A stretch of 64,000 bases of DNA from Anaerolineales bacterium (GCA_015075405.1 JABTUK010000001.1:744001-808000); one strand, 5' to 3'; positions 8,243 through 17,736 are shown, counted from the first letter of the stretch. A program made the numbers and translations. The notes: a model not told the origin generated them from the letters alone.

Positions 8243-9907
8243 ATGTCTCTCGCTACCGATCCTCTCTGGTACAAAAACGCCATTTTCTACGAACTGCACA
8301 TCCGCGCTTTTGCCGACAGCAACGGCGACGGCAAAGGCGACCTACTCGGCATCATCCCCAAGCTGGATTACCTGAAAGAACTGGGCGTGGACTGTATCTG
8401 GCTGCTGCCGATGTTCCCCTCGCCGCTCAAGGATGACGGCTACGATATTGCCGATTACTACAACATTCACCCCGATTACGGCACGGTTGAGGATTTTAAG
8501 AAGTTGGTGGACGAAGCCCACGCCCGCGGCCTGCGCGTCATCACCGATTTAGTGCTCAATCACACCTCCGACCAACACGCCTGGTTCATCGAGTCGCGTA
8601 AATCCAAAGACAACCCCTACCGCGATTACTATGTCTGGAGCGATACCGACCAGAAGTACCAAGAGACCCGCATCATTTTTCTGGATACCGAGCCTTCCAA
8701 CTGGACCTACGACGAAACTACTGGCCAATATTACTGGCATCGCTTTTACGCCAGCCAGCCCGATTTGAATTACGACAACCCGGTGGTAGCCGACACCATG
8801 ATCGAAGTGCTCAAATATTGGATGGACATGGGTATTGACGGCTTCCGCGCCGATGCCGTGCCCTACCTCTTTGAACGCGAAGGCACCAACTGCGAAAACC
8901 TGCCCGAAACCCACGCCTACCTCAAGCGCGTCCGGGCCGTGCTCGACGCCGACTACCCTGGCACAATCCTGCTCGGCGAAGCCAACCAATGGCCCTGGGA
9001 TTTGCGGCCCTACTTCGGCGGCAACCCTGATGACCCTGAAATGCCCGGCGATGAGTTCCACATGGCCTTTCACTTCCCGGTCATGCCCCGTATTTACAAG
9101 GCGCTCAAGTTGGGCGACGCTAGCGACATCATCCAAATTATGGCCGACACGCCGGCCATCCCTAGCAACAGCCAGTGGTGCGTTTTTCTGCGCAATCACG
9201 ACGAGTTGACCCTGGAAATGGTTACGGAAGAAGACCGCCAGTTGCTGTGGCAGCTTTACGCCCCCGACCCGCGCATGCGCCTGAACCTGGGTATTCGCCG
9301 CCGCCTGGCCCCGCTGTTGGACAATAACCGCGCCAAAATCGAGCTGGCTAACTCCATCCTGTTTACCCTGCCCGGCGCGCCGATCATCTACTACGGCGAC
9401 GAAATCGGCATGGGCGACAATATCTGGCTGTTTGATCGCAACGGCGTCCGCACCCCCATGCAGTGGACCAGCGAACCCGGCGCGGGTTTTTCTGCTGCCG
9501 CCCCCGAAACTTTTTACGCGCCGCTGATTGACGACGAAACCTACGGCTACCAGAAGATCAACGTCGCCGCTCAAATGGCCGATCCGGCCTCGCTTTTCCA
9601 CACCCTCAAGCACATGGTCGCTGTTCGCAAGGCTAACCCGGTATTGGGCGAAGGCAGCTATCAATTTTTGCGAACCGGCAACAAAGCCATCCTCGCCAAT
9701 TTGCGCCAAAGCGATCAGGCGGCTATTCTGGCCATCCACAACCTGTCCGGCCAAAACCAAACTGCCGTCCTCGATTTGTCGGACTTTGCCGGCCGCATTC
9801 CCCGCGATTTGTTGGGGCGGCTGGCGACGAGTCTGCCGGAAATTAGCACGGTGCCGTATTCAGTTTCGGTGAAGCCGCTTGATTATTTCTGGCTGAAATT
9901 GAAGTAA
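8243..9907 (+). CDS. treS: Trehalose synthase / maltose alpha-D-glucosyltransferase (GH13)
   Basis: A 554-aa GH13 enzyme that interconverts maltose and trehalose in the cytoplasm. The start and core (WYKNAIFYELHIRAF, NGDGKGD, DGYDIADYY) match TreS. Catalytic residues are in place: nucleophile Asp204 (DGFRADAVPYLF), acid/base Glu246 (LLGEANQW) and transition-state Asp320 (RNHDEL). The EREGTNCENLPETHAYLK insert after the nucleophile is typical of TreS rather than of alpha-glucosidases. There is no C-terminal maltokinase fusion. With the amylosucrase gene just downstream and the importer upstream it forms an alpha-glucoside conversion cluster. Confidence 0.92.
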   Translation: MSLATDPLWYKNAIFYELHIRAFADSNGDGKGDLLGIIPKLDYLKELGVDCIWLLPMFPSPLKDDGYDIADYYNIHPDYGTVEDFKKLVDEAHARGLRVITDLVLNHTSDQHAWFIESRKSKDNPYRDYYVWSDTDQKYQETRIIFLDTEPSNWTYDETTGQYYWHRFYASQPDLNYDNPVVADTMIEVLKYWMDMGIDGFRADAVPYLFEREGTNCENLPETHAYLKRVRAVLDADYPGTILLGEANQWPWDLRPYFGGNPDDPEMPGDEFHMAFHFPVMPRIYKALKLGDASDIIQIMADTPAIPSNSQWCVFLRNHDELTLEMVTEEDRQLLWQLYAPDPRMRLNLGIRRRLAPLLDNNRAKIELANSILFTLPGAPIIYYGDEIGMGDNIWLFDRNGVRTPMQWTSEPGAGFSAAAPETFYAPLIDDETYGYQKINVAAQMADPASLFHTLKHMVAVRKANPVLGEGSYQFLRTGNKAILANLRQSDQAAILAIHNLSGQNQTAVLDLSDFAGRIPRDLLGRLATSLPEISTVPYSVSVKPLDYFWLKLK

Positions 9908-9937
9908 GAGCATGGCGAGTCGGGTTTTTGCTCTATT

Positions 9938-10043
9938 ACACAGAGAAGCGCGGAGAAATCACAGAGTCTCGCAGAGGAATTTTTAGAACCTCTCTGTGTG
10001 TCTCCGTGAAATCTCTGCGTAACTCTGTGTTCCTTTTTGGCTC
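9938..10043. repeat. ACACAGAGA stuttered inverted array
   Basis: Left arm TTACACAGAGAAGCGCGGAG plus ATCACAGAGTCTCGCAGAGG and right arm CCTCTCTGTGTGTCTCCGTG plus AATCTCTGCGTAACTCTGTG are approximate reverse complements around TTTTTAGAA. An open frame over it (9928-10137) is an artefact of the repeat. Confidence 0.75.
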
Positions 10044-10097
10044 TGTTACATCCAAGTTAGGAATAATTCACAAAACTATCATCGAGGTTAATTACCT

Positions 10098-12050
10098 ATG
10101 CCCGACACCCTCTGGCTGGAACAACAAGCCGATTTAACCTTAACCCGCCTGCTGCCCCGCCTGGAAAACACCTTCCGCAAAGAAGCCAAGGCTAACCCGG
10201 CCCACTGGCAGATTTTCATCGCGCGCCTGCGAGCCAATTTTGAACGGCTGTTTGAACTGCTCTTTCACCTCTACGGCAGCCAATACGATTTCTTCTACCA
10301 CTTGGAGCAAATCCTAACCGTGGCCGCCCGCATGTGGCTGGCCCGCCCGGCGGAACTCAAGGCCCTGGATGAAACCCGCGAGCGTGACCCCCTCTGGTTT
10401 CAATCGCAGCAGATGGTCGGCGGGGTCTGTTATGTAGATCTCTTTGCTGGGGATTTGAATGGTATTCGCCAGAAAATCCCCTACTTCAAAGAACTGGGGC
10501 TGACCTATTTGCACCTGATGCCCCTTTTCCTGTGCCCGGAAAAGGAGAACGACGGCGGCTATGCCGTCAGCAGCTACCGCGATGTCAACCCGGCTTTGGG
10601 CACGATGGCCCAATTGAGCCAACTTGCCACCGAACTCCGGCACGAGGGCATCAGCCTGGTGGTGGATTTTATTTTTAATCACACCTCCAACGAGCACGAC
10701 TGGGCGCGCTTGGCCCAGGCCGGTCAGCCTGAGTACCAGGACTACTACCGCATGTTTGACGACCGCACCATACCCGACCAGTACCAACGCAATCTGCGCG
10801 ACATCTTCCCCGACCGAGGCAGCGGCAGCTTTACCTATTGGCCCGATATCCATAAGTGGGTCTGGACCACCTTTTACACCTTCCAGTGGGATTTGAATTA
10901 CGCCAATCCCGTTGTTTTCACCCGCATGCTGGAAGAAATGCTCTTTCTGGCCAACATCGGGGTCGAGGTGCTGCGCCTGGATGCGGTCGCTTTTATCTGG
11001 AAGCAGATGGGCACCAGTTGCGAAAACCTGCCCGAAGCCCACATGCTTATCCAGGCGTTCAATGCTCTGGCCCGCATCGCCGCCCCCAGTCTGCTGTTCA
11101 AATCCGAGGCCATTGTTCACCCCGATGACGTGGTCAAATACATCAGCCCCGCCGAATGTCAGCTTTCCTACAACCCGCTGCTGATGGCCCTGCTCTGGAA
11201 CGCGCTGGCCACCCGCGAGGTGCGCATGCTGGCCTATTCCATGCGCGAGCGTTTCCGCATTGACCCCCACTGCGCCTGGGTCAACTACGTGCGCGTTCAC
11301 GACGACATCGGTTGGACCTTCTCCGACGAGGATGCGGCCAGCCTGGGTATCAATGGTTACGACCACCGCCGTTTTCTCAACACTTTTTACACCGGGCGCT
11401 TCCCCGGCAGCTTTGCCCGCGGCCTGCCTTTCCAGGAAAATCCCCGCACCGGCGACGCCCGCATTTCCGGCACGTTGGCCTCCCTGGCCGGGCTGGAAAA
11501 GGCGCTACAAGAGAACAACCCCGCTGAAATCGAGCTTGCCATCCGCCGCATTTTGCTGCTGCACAGCATCATCTTGAGCATCGGCGGCATCCCGCTCATC
11601 TACCTGGGCGACGAAGTCGGCACGCTGAACGATTACGGCTATCGCAGCGACCCGGCCAAAGCCAAAGACAGCCGCTGGGTCCACCGTCCCTTTGCCGATT
11701 GGGCCGGCCGCATGGCCCGCCGCAGCGACCCCGACGCCATCGAGGGACGTATCTTTGGCGAACTACGCCGCCTGATTGAGTTACGCAAACAGCATGCCGC
11801 CCTGGCTAACGGCGAAATGGAAGTCATCCCCACCCACAACGACCATGTTTTTGGCTACGTGCGCCGCTACAACGGCGAGCGGCTGTTGGCGCTGGCCAAC
11901 TTCACCGAGCAGGCGCAAACCATCACCGCCAACGAAATCCGGCTGCACGGCCTGGGCTACGCTTTTACCGATTTGGTCAGCGGGCAGGCTATCACTCTGG
12001 CGGAAGATATCCGGCTGGGGCCGTATCAATTTATGTGGTTGGTGGGATAA
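10098..12050 (+). CDS. Amylosucrase-type GH13_4 glucansucrase
   Basis: A 650-aa enzyme with the alpha-helical N-domain of amylosucrases (residues about 1-90), the catalytic barrel, and C-terminal beta domain. The family uses sucrose as glucosyl donor to extend alpha-1,4-glucans, releasing fructose, or hydrolyses or isomerises it. Catalytic triad visible: nucleophile Asp295 ([11 protein letters not shown]), acid/base Glu337 (FKSEAIV) and Asp402 (VRVHDDIGW). The subfamily marker [12 protein letters not shown] follows the nucleophile. Length agrees with known amylosucrases (about 640 aa). No signal peptide, so likely cytoplasmic. Sucrose hydrolase is an alternative activity within the same subfamily. 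Confidence 0.9.
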   Translation: MPDTLWLEQQADLTLTRLLPRLENTFRKEAKANPAHWQIFIARLRANFERLFELLFHLYGSQYDFFYHLEQILTVAARMWLARPAELKALDETRERDPLWFQSQQMVGGVCYVDLFAGDLNGIRQKIPYFKELGLTYLHLMPLFLCPEKENDGGYAVSSYRDVNPALGTMAQLSQLATELRHEGISLVVDFIFNHTSNEHDWARLAQAGQPEYQDYYRMFDDRTIPDQYQRNLRDIFPDRGSGSFTYWPDIHKWVWTTFYTFQWDLNYANPVVFTRMLEEMLFLANIGVEVLRLDAVAFIWKQMGTSCENLPEAHMLIQAFNALARIAAPSLLFKSEAIVHPDDVVKYISPAECQLSYNPLLMALLWNALATREVRMLAYSMRERFRIDPHCAWVNYVRVHDDIGWTFSDEDAASLGINGYDHRRFLNTFYTGRFPGSFARGLPFQENPRTGDARISGTLASLAGLEKALQENNPAEIELAIRRILLLHSIILSIGGIPLIYLGDEVGTLNDYGYRSDPAKAKDSRWVHRPFADWAGRMARRSDPDAIEGRIFGELRRLIELRKQHAALANGEMEVIPTHNDHVFGYVRRYNGERLLALANFTEQAQTITANEIRLHGLGYAFTDLVSGQAITLAEDIRLGPYQFMWLVG

Positions 12051-12054
12051 CTGT

Positions 12055-12106
12055 AGTGCGTGGTGCGTAACGTAAATATGCCACGCATTACGCACTACGG
12101 AGATTC
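12055..12106. repeat. GTAGTGCGTGGTGCGTAA inverted array
   Basis: GTAGTGCGTGGTGCGTAAC and GCATTACGCACTAC pair across an AT-rich loop. The array begins 4 nt after the amylosucrase stop. A relative with the unit CGTAATG lies at the far end of the window (about 63850-63895). Confidence 0.65.
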
Positions 12107-12135
12107 GACCTGTTTATATGGCAAGGGGGACTGTT

Positions 12136-13104
12136 ATGAAGTACATCTCCATTTTATTCGCATTTCTCTTGTGTTGGCAACTGAACCACAAGGCTTATGC
12201 CGCTCAGCCTTTACCCCAAACCGACGGGCAAGCCTATGTGGTTCAAACGGGAGACTGGTTAAGCAAGTTAGCCGACAAATTTTATGGCGACCCCCAGGCT
12301 TGGAGTGTCATTGTAGAGGCAACCAACGCCAAAGCTGCCTCCGATAACGCCTTTGCCTCGATTACTGACCCCAATTTGATTGAAGTGGGCCAAAAATTGT
12401 GGATTCCCGCCGCTGAGCCGACCGCCTCAGATATTGCCCCAACGACACCCATCAGTCCTGAGGACCTGCAACAAGCTTATTTGCAGGCAGTTCAAGATGC
12501 CGCCACCGCCGAACCCCAGGAAATATCGAAAAACTTGACCCCAATTGTCGAAACCAATGCCAATTTAGTTTGGGAGGGCGAGCCGAGCCACCGCCGCGTG
12601 CTGGTTTTAACCTGGACCTCCTGGAACGGCTATGATGATAAGGTGGGCCAATCTATTGTGACCACCCGCGAGACCTGGGTGACGGCCGTCCCTGAGTTGA
12701 AAAATTTCTGTACCAATTATCCCGCAGAGGGCGCTAACCTGACGCTGAGGCTGGAGCAACTCTTGGGCTTACCCCCCAACAATGGCAAAACCAGGTTTGT
12801 CGAAATGTGGGTCGCCCCTCAAGACCTCTTCCGGCCTGCGCCAGACCCAGAGATTAGCGATCAAGAAGCCGGTCTGACCTTCCCGCAGTCCAAGTTTCTG
12901 ACCGTCAGCGAAGCGTATGTAAACTGGTTTAATGATTTGAGCAGCCAATCCTACGGAGAAAACGGCTACCCCTGGACTCGTTTAGGCTATACCTATGACT
13001 GGGGCAATCCCAACAGCGAAGTGGGCCTGAGCGAGTTTGTCATCAACACGGGCGCAACCATTGAGGTTGATGCGGTGACAAGCACAGAAGATTATTGTAG
13101 GTGA
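12136..13104 (+). CDS. Secreted LysM-domain protein of unknown function
   Basis: ATG 12136 follows AAGGGGG at good spacing. The product (322 aa) has a signal peptide (MKYISILFAFLLCWQLNHKAYA, split at the A-Y-A cleavage region), then one LysM peptidoglycan-binding domain at about residues 32-95 (YVVQTGDWLSKLADKFYG ... VGQKLWIPA). The C-terminal 180 residues contain TWTSWNGYDDKVGQSI and two Cys far apart; this part is not recognised. It probably acts at the cell wall. It is the last gene before the AT-rich restriction-modification locus. Confidence 0.75.
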   Translation: MKYISILFAFLLCWQLNHKAYAAQPLPQTDGQAYVVQTGDWLSKLADKFYGDPQAWSVIVEATNAKAASDNAFASITDPNLIEVGQKLWIPAAEPTASDIAPTTPISPEDLQQAYLQAVQDAATAEPQEISKNLTPIVETNANLVWEGEPSHRRVLVLTWTSWNGYDDKVGQSIVTTRETWVTAVPELKNFCTNYPAEGANLTLRLEQLLGLPPNNGKTRFVEMWVAPQDLFRPAPDPEISDQEAGLTFPQSKFLTVSEAYVNWFNDLSSQSYGENGYPWTRLGYTYDWGNPNSEVGLSEFVINTGATIEVDAVTSTEDYCR

Positions 13105-13164
13105 TCCATTAGCTCATATCTAAAATTAAACTTGTCTAAATGGATTTACAGAAGCAATTAATCC

Positions 13165-13193
13165 TTGACAAATACACGATTTCGTGTTAATAT
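13165..13193 (+). promoter_or_regulatory. Sigma-70-type promoter with palindromic operator in the spacer
   Basis: TTGACA (13165-13170), 17-bp spacer, TAATAT (13188-13193). The 3' 14 bp of the spacer is the palindrome ACACGATTTCGTGT (13174-13187). A related half-palindrome TACACGGTAAAGTGTA lies downstream at about 13242-13257. Position fits control of the methyltransferase gene by a dimeric regulator; the regulator itself is not identified. Confidence 0.7.
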
Positions 13194-13202
13194 AATTGTG
13201 TT

Positions 13203-13236
13203 ATAAGCGAGTAAGTTTCTCGCTTATATTTTTCTT
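13203..13236 (+). other. Hairpin with T-rich tail at the predicted start of the methyltransferase transcript
   Basis: ATAAGCGAG (13203-13211), 7-nt loop, CTCGCTTAT (13219-13227), followed by ATTTTTCTT. It begins about 10 bp after the -10 box, so it would lie at the very 5' end of the transcript. It could be a leader structure or attenuator, or a terminator for anything reading in from the LysM gene. Confidence 0.5.
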
Positions 13237-13325
13237 GATTATACACGGTAAAGTGTAATTATCTCAAGATTATAACCAAAGATCGGAAATGAAGGAATAA
13301 TCAAAGAAATGTTGATTGTCACTAA

Positions 13326-14252
13326 ATGAACAAGTGTGCTAAAATGAGCAGTATGATCGGGAATTTGCCAGGAGGAAGGGTGTTTTATCAAGAATTTGTA
13401 CATCAACAAATGCTGCTTCCGACAAAACCTAAGGGGCAGTTATTGAAATGGGTGGGAAACAAGTACAGATATGCTCACACCATTACCTCCTTCTTTCCAG
13501 ATAGGTATAACACGTATATAGAACCCTTTGTTGGAACTGGGGCAGTCTTAGCCACATTGGCTCCCCAAAAAGCAATTGCCGGCGACGTTTTAGTACCTTT
13601 GATTGAAATATTAAGGCTTTTGCAGAATGAGCCTCAAACGCTGATAGATTATTATGCAAAAGTTATTCGGTCATTTAACCAAGATAGAGAAAAAACTTAT
13701 TCGGAAATTCTAAAAAGGTACAACACTTCTCCGAATGGTTTAGATTTGCTAATTCTTAGTCGAACCTGCTATGGGGGAGTTGTACGTTTCACCAGAGAGG
13801 GAACAATGAGTACCCCCATTGGGCCTCACAAACCTATGGGACCTGAAACCTTTGCCGCAATTGTGATGGAATGGAAAGAGCGGATAAAAAATACAATTTT
13901 CTTGAATAAACCATTTACAGAAACAATTTCTATGGCTAGAGAAGGGGATTTGGTATATTGTGATCCTCCGTATATTGATTCTCAATCAATTTTGTATGGA
14001 GCGCAGAGCTTTGATTTTGCCGAACTCATTGCGCAAATTCAACAATGCAAAAGTAAGGGGGTAAAAGTTGCTCTGTCCATTGATGGCAAGAAAAAATCCG
14101 GGACGAAAACTATTAAATTAGAAATACCGCCGGGACTTTTTGAAAGAGAAGTGTATTTGAGTGGTGGAAGTTCAATGTTAAAAAGATTTCAAAATGAGGG
14201 CAGAGAAATGATCGGAGAGGATATTCACGAAAGGCTGTTGCTATCCTGGTAG
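13326..14252 (+). CDS. Type II DNA adenine-N6 methyltransferase (Dam/D12 class)
   Basis: Methylates adenine in a DNA recognition site using S-adenosylmethionine. Motif X is LLKWVGNKYRY, motif I is EPFVGTGAV (Glu66-Val74) and the catalytic motif IV is DPPY (Asp213-Tyr216); this order is the alpha group (D12, Dam/DpnM/EcoRV-methylase type). The 308-aa length fits. The true start is uncertain: ATG 13326 has no ribosome-binding site, while GTG 13380 is preceded by AGGAGG at a short 4-nt spacing, and ATG 13410 still keeps motif X. The gene is strikingly more AT-rich than the flanking GH13 genes, suggesting acquisition. It converges on the nuclease gene. Confidence 0.9.
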   Translation: MNKCAKMSSMIGNLPGGRVFYQEFVHQQMLLPTKPKGQLLKWVGNKYRYAHTITSFFPDRYNTYIEPFVGTGAVLATLAPQKAIAGDVLVPLIEILRLLQNEPQTLIDYYAKVIRSFNQDREKTYSEILKRYNTSPNGLDLLILSRTCYGGVVRFTREGTMSTPIGPHKPMGPETFAAIVMEWKERIKNTIFLNKPFTETISMAREGDLVYCDPPYIDSQSILYGAQSFDFAELIAQIQQCKSKGVKVALSIDGKKKSGTKTIKLEIPPGLFEREVYLSGGSSMLKRFQNEGREMIGEDIHERLLLSW

Positions 14253-14261
14253 GTTATCCGT

Positions 14262-15071
14262 TTAAGGCCACTTTCTCACAATTTCGGGCCATCTGGTAAG
14301 GACTTCTTCACCAAATATCACCTCATCTACAAAACCGGCGTGAACCATATCTACAAGCCTGCACAGATACGATTTTCCTTTTATCCACCAGGTAAACCAG
14401 TCATCAACAAGTAGGTAATGCTCAACCCTTCTGCCGCTAAATTCTTCGGCCTCTAATATCTCATAACCGTCCAGCAAGGTTTCATAAACGCCATCTGCGA
14501 CCCGGCTGCCAAAAGTAGTTGTACCGTAGTATTCTTTCACTTCCCAAATTGCTATTGGATTTAAGATGCTTGGGTAAGCTCCATCTATTCTGCGTGATAA
14601 AGTTTTAACCAGTCTACTTTCGGCATTGGTTATCAGGCTCAGGTTTTTAGGGTTATCGTTAAAACTTCTTCCCCCCAAATTCAGTTCTGTGAGCATATTG
14701 ATGATGCAGGTAAAGTAACTGTAATGTTGCTTTTCCCCTTTTTGCTTATTCATGGGTAAATGACAGCTCGGTGTATAACTGTTGCGGAGACTGGTAAAAA
14801 TTTCTTGAGCCTTTTCTCGATCCATTAGTAAGGGTCGCACATAAATTTCAATGAGTTCGGCCCGGTAGTTAAGATATTCTACCACCGTCTCGATATCATC
14901 TGCTATCGTAAATGGACGGGCCAGAGCCAGTATCTCTGATTGATGGTATCGTCTCAAACTATTGTCGGAAGTTTTGATTGACCGGCTCGAATAGCCAAGC
15001 GACTCGGAGGCGTATTTGACCAAAGCCCAAAACTCATTTGATTGATGCTGAAAAGATGGATTAGGTTTCAT
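14262..15071 (-). CDS. Probable type II restriction endonuclease (PD-(D/E)XK)
   Basis: A 269-aa protein, convergent with the Dam-type methyltransferase with a 9-bp gap, the usual pairing of a type II system. A PD-(D/E)XK active site is visible as RRIDGAYPSIL followed by IAIWEVKEYYG (Asp163, Glu177, Lys179). ATG 15071 is chosen over an upstream TTG because GATAAGGATACTG provides a ribosome-binding site. No named endonuclease family is recognised, so specificity is unknown; the alpha-group methylase partner suggests a palindromic site containing adenine. AT-rich composition matches the methylase gene. Confidence 0.72.
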   Translation of the reverse strand: MKPNPSFQHQSNEFWALVKYASESLGYSSRSIKTSDNSLRRYHQSEILALARPFTIADDIETVVEYLNYRAELIEIYVRPLLMDREKAQEIFTSLRNSYTPSCHLPMNKQKGEKQHYSYFTCIINMLTELNLGGRSFNDNPKNLSLITNAESRLVKTLSRRIDGAYPSILNPIAIWEVKEYYGTTTFGSRVADGVYETLLDGYEILEAEEFSGRRVEHYLLVDDWFTWWIKGKSYLCRLVDMVHAGFVDEVIFGEEVLTRWPEIVRKWP

Positions 15072-15134
15072 CAGTATCCTTATCAATCACCCGGTTTGTT
15101 GCAATATTGCGCGTTGACAGAGGCGCTTTTAGTC

Positions 15135-16700
15135 TCAAGCTGACTCATCACTGCTCAATTTGACCGCTACCAGCGTTATATCATCATGCTGTTCAGCAGG
15201 GCCGACAAAAGCAGCCACGTCGGCCAGGACAGCTTCGATCAAGGCCTGGGGCGACAAATCGTCGGCTAAGGAGCGAACCAGGCTCTCCAGCCGTTCAAAG
15301 CCGTAAAGCTCATGGGCCGGATTCATGGCTTCAATCACCCCATCCGTGTAAAACAGCACCGTATCGCCGGGAATCAGCTTGAGCGGCTGGTCGTCGTAGT
15401 TGATGGCCGCATTCAAGCCCAGGGGAAAGGCTGCGCCGGTGGCCTCCAGGTAACGGGGATAAGCCTGGGGGTCGGCCGGGCGCACGCGATGCAGCAAGAC
15501 CGGATAAATCTGCCCGGCATTGGCCCAAACCATTTCGCCCGACCAGGCGTCGAGGCGGGCGTAACTGGCCGCTACAAACATACCGCGCGGCATATTCCGT
15601 TGCAGCAAAACATTGGATTGATCCAACACCTGGGCCGGAGAATGATGGGTATAAGCTTCGGCGCGCAGGGTGCTTTGGGCGGCCACCATCACCAGCGCTG
15701 CCGGAATGCTCTTGCCCGACACATCGCCAATGACCACGCCCAACTGCCCTCCCTCCAGAGCCAACAAATCATAAAAATCGCCCGATGTCTCGCGGTGCGG
15801 GCGGCAAAAGGCGGCAATTTCCAGCCCGCGCACCTGCGGTATTTGGGTTGGAAAAAGGGCCTGCTGCACGGTGCGGGCAATTTCGATTTCGCGCCGGATG
15901 CGCTCCCGTTCGGCCTGTTCCCGGTACAGCCGTTCCAATTGGCCGGACATCTGGTTGAAAGTGTCGGCCACTTCGTGAAGTTCATCTTTGACCCAGGCCC
16001 GTAACTGAATCTTATGGCCGAACTGGCCGCCAGCCAGGGCCAGAGCGCCCTGCTGTAACTGGCGCAAGGGCCGGTTGACCGCGACAACGGTAATAAGCAA
16101 CGACAGCAGGGCCGCCACGACGCCGCCGCCCAGCAGGATCGGCCAAACCCGGGCCAACGTGTCTTGCTGAACCAGATTGCGCGACTCCAAATCTACCAGG
16201 GCTTCGACCAGGGCCACTGTTCGGCCATCAACAATAATCGGAGCCACAAAGCCGTAGTAAGAACCAAACTCGTCGGTGTACTGCACATGACGGGGCTGCC
16301 GGTCGTCATAAGCGGCAAAATGTTCCGGCGTGGCATAGAAAAAAGGATAGCCCACGCCGGAGTAATCCTGGTCAACCCAGTAGTAAAAATAATCGCCCTC
16401 GCGGTAGTAAATACCCACCCAGGCCAGATTAGCGGCGGTAACGGCCTGCTCAAGCTGGTCGGCCACCTGACGATAAGCCGGGCTGTCAATGTCGGCCGGT
16501 TGGCGCACCGATGCTAAGGTTTCAATGTTAATGGTCCCGGCCAGGAGCGTCGCCACGCGTTCCAGGCGCGTATCCATTTCCGTTTGCCAGCGCATGGTGC
16601 TGGCCTGGTAGACCCGATAACCGGTCAGGCTTACCGCCAGTAGGATCAAGACGACAATCGGCAGCATTATTTTAATAAAAAGAGGCAGGCGAAGTTTCAT
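15135..16700 (-). CDS. RsbU/SpoIIE-type PP2C phosphatase with HAMP and extracellular sensor
   Basis: A 521-aa membrane phosphatase that probably dephosphorylates an anti-sigma-factor antagonist in a partner-switching pathway. Order: membrane segment (about 7-29), extracellular single-dCache-like region with YWVDQDYSGVGYPFFYA (about 30-185), second membrane segment (about 186-208), HAMP linker with coiled coil (about 209-285), then SpoIIE catalytic domain. Metal-binding Asp residues are visible in SGDFYDLL, VIGDVSGKSIPAAL, LFYTDGVIEA and EQHDDITLVAV. Its start overlaps the stop of the NHL lipoprotein gene by 4 nt, so the two are co-translated. Confidence 0.92.
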   Translation of the reverse strand: MKLRLPLFIKIMLPIVVLILLAVSLTGYRVYQASTMRWQTEMDTRLERVATLLAGTINIETLASVRQPADIDSPAYRQVADQLEQAVTAANLAWVGIYYREGDYFYYWVDQDYSGVGYPFFYATPEHFAAYDDRQPRHVQYTDEFGSYYGFVAPIIVDGRTVALVEALVDLESRNLVQQDTLARVWPILLGGGVVAALLSLLITVVAVNRPLRQLQQGALALAGGQFGHKIQLRAWVKDELHEVADTFNQMSGQLERLYREQAERERIRREIEIARTVQQALFPTQIPQVRGLEIAAFCRPHRETSGDFYDLLALEGGQLGVVIGDVSGKSIPAALVMVAAQSTLRAEAYTHHSPAQVLDQSNVLLQRNMPRGMFVAASYARLDAWSGEMVWANAGQIYPVLLHRVRPADPQAYPRYLEATGAAFPLGLNAAINYDDQPLKLIPGDTVLFYTDGVIEAMNPAHELYGFERLESLVRSLADDLSPQALIEAVLADVAAFVGPAEQHDDITLVAVKLSSDESA

Positions 16701-17665
16701 GACTGCGCCTCGACCCGTTGGCGCACGCGGCCGTCCGGCTCAAAAATCCAGATGACGTTGTTAAAGGCGTCGGCGGCATAGATGGCCCCATCCGGCCCCA
16801 GGTCTAGCCCCATGGCCTGCCAATTGCCGGGGGCGGCTAACTGAGTGACATATTGCCCTTCACTGTCAAAAACCTGGATGCGGCGGTTGGCCATGTCGCT
16901 CACATAAAGCCGGCCGCTGGCGTCATCTACCACCAGGTTTTGCAGGTAGGCGAATTGGCCGGGTTCCCGGCCATACCCGCCCAGGCTCAACTGGTGGGTG
17001 GCGGTGAGTTGGCCTGTCTCGGTCAGGCTGAGGCTGAACTGGTGAACCTGGCTTTTAAAAGGGTCGGCAATGTAGAGCAGTTGGCGCTGGTCATCTACGG
17101 CTACGTCGGTGGGGTCTCCAAATTGGTGGGCGTCGCCGTCGAGACGGGCCAGCAGTTCACCCTGCGCCGAAAAGACCCGGACGGCGTCACCGTCGAAATC
17201 GGCCACGTAAACCCGGCCCTGCTCGTCTATATCCAGGCCGTAGGGCGCATTGATCTGTTCATCGTCGTAAGCATAGGTTTGCGCGCCGATGGTGCGCCAA
17301 AATTGGCCGGTGGAGGAAAAAACTTCCAGGCCATCCCGAAAGTGAGATGCGCCTTCTTCGGCCCGAACCTGGTTGCAAATGTAGATATTCCCGGCCGTGT
17401 CGAGATCAATATCCCAGCCGGAGTAAATATGGCCGGGTTCCGTCCCCAGTTGGCCGAAGGCGCCAAGCCATTGGCCGGTGGCCGACAGATGAACAATCCG
17501 ATAATTGCCCCGGTCCATCACATACAGGCTGCCATCCGGGGCCACGACGACGCCGTTGGGACGCAGCAGCCCGCCGGGGCTGGTGGCGCAGGCAGCCAAA
17601 AGGACCGTGCCCAGGAAAAGGGTGAGGGATTGGATCAGGAATGAGCAACGATTCAGGATAAGCAT
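16697..17665 (-). CDS. NHL-repeat beta-propeller lipoprotein
   Basis: A 322-aa exported protein: signal peptide with lipobox LLAAC (Cys26) and then about six NHL repeats (for example PNGVVVAPDGSLYVMDRGNY, PYGLDIDEQGRVYVADFDG, GLDLGPDGAIYAADAFNN) that should close a beta-propeller. NHL propellers bind proteins or ligands rather than catalyse. The 4-nt overlap with the RsbU-type gene suggests it is the extracellular partner or ligand detector of that phosphatase (inference). Membrane-anchored outside the cell. Confidence 0.88.
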   Translation of the reverse strand: MLILNRCSFLIQSLTLFLGTVLLAACATSPGGLLRPNGVVVAPDGSLYVMDRGNYRIVHLSATGQWLGAFGQLGTEPGHIYSGWDIDLDTAGNIYICNQVRAEEGASHFRDGLEVFSSTGQFWRTIGAQTYAYDDEQINAPYGLDIDEQGRVYVADFDGDAVRVFSAQGELLARLDGDAHQFGDPTDVAVDDQRQLLYIADPFKSQVHQFSLSLTETGQLTATHQLSLGGYGREPGQFAYLQNLVVDDASGRLYVSDMANRRIQVFDSEGQYVTQLAAPGNWQAMGLDLGPDGAIYAADAFNNVIWIFEPDGRVRQRVEAQS

Positions 17666-17736
17666 ATAATATTTCCATGAGGGAGTATTTCAAGACAGGT
17701 TAGCCTGGTTGACTGACTAATTTAACCTTGTGGCTC

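Noticed and set aside
8549..9760. Long antisense open frame (403 aa) opposite the trehalose synthase gene
   Set aside because: It is the shadow of a GC-rich gene with full GH13 motifs on the plus strand; the translation has no recognisable domain.
9928..10137. Short open frame (69 aa) between treS and amylosucrase
   Set aside because: It lies over the ACACAGAGA inverted array and has no protein-like features.
10314..11366. Antisense open frame (350 aa) opposite amylosucrase
   Set aside because: Same reason: codon-bias shadow, no ribosome-binding site and no domain.
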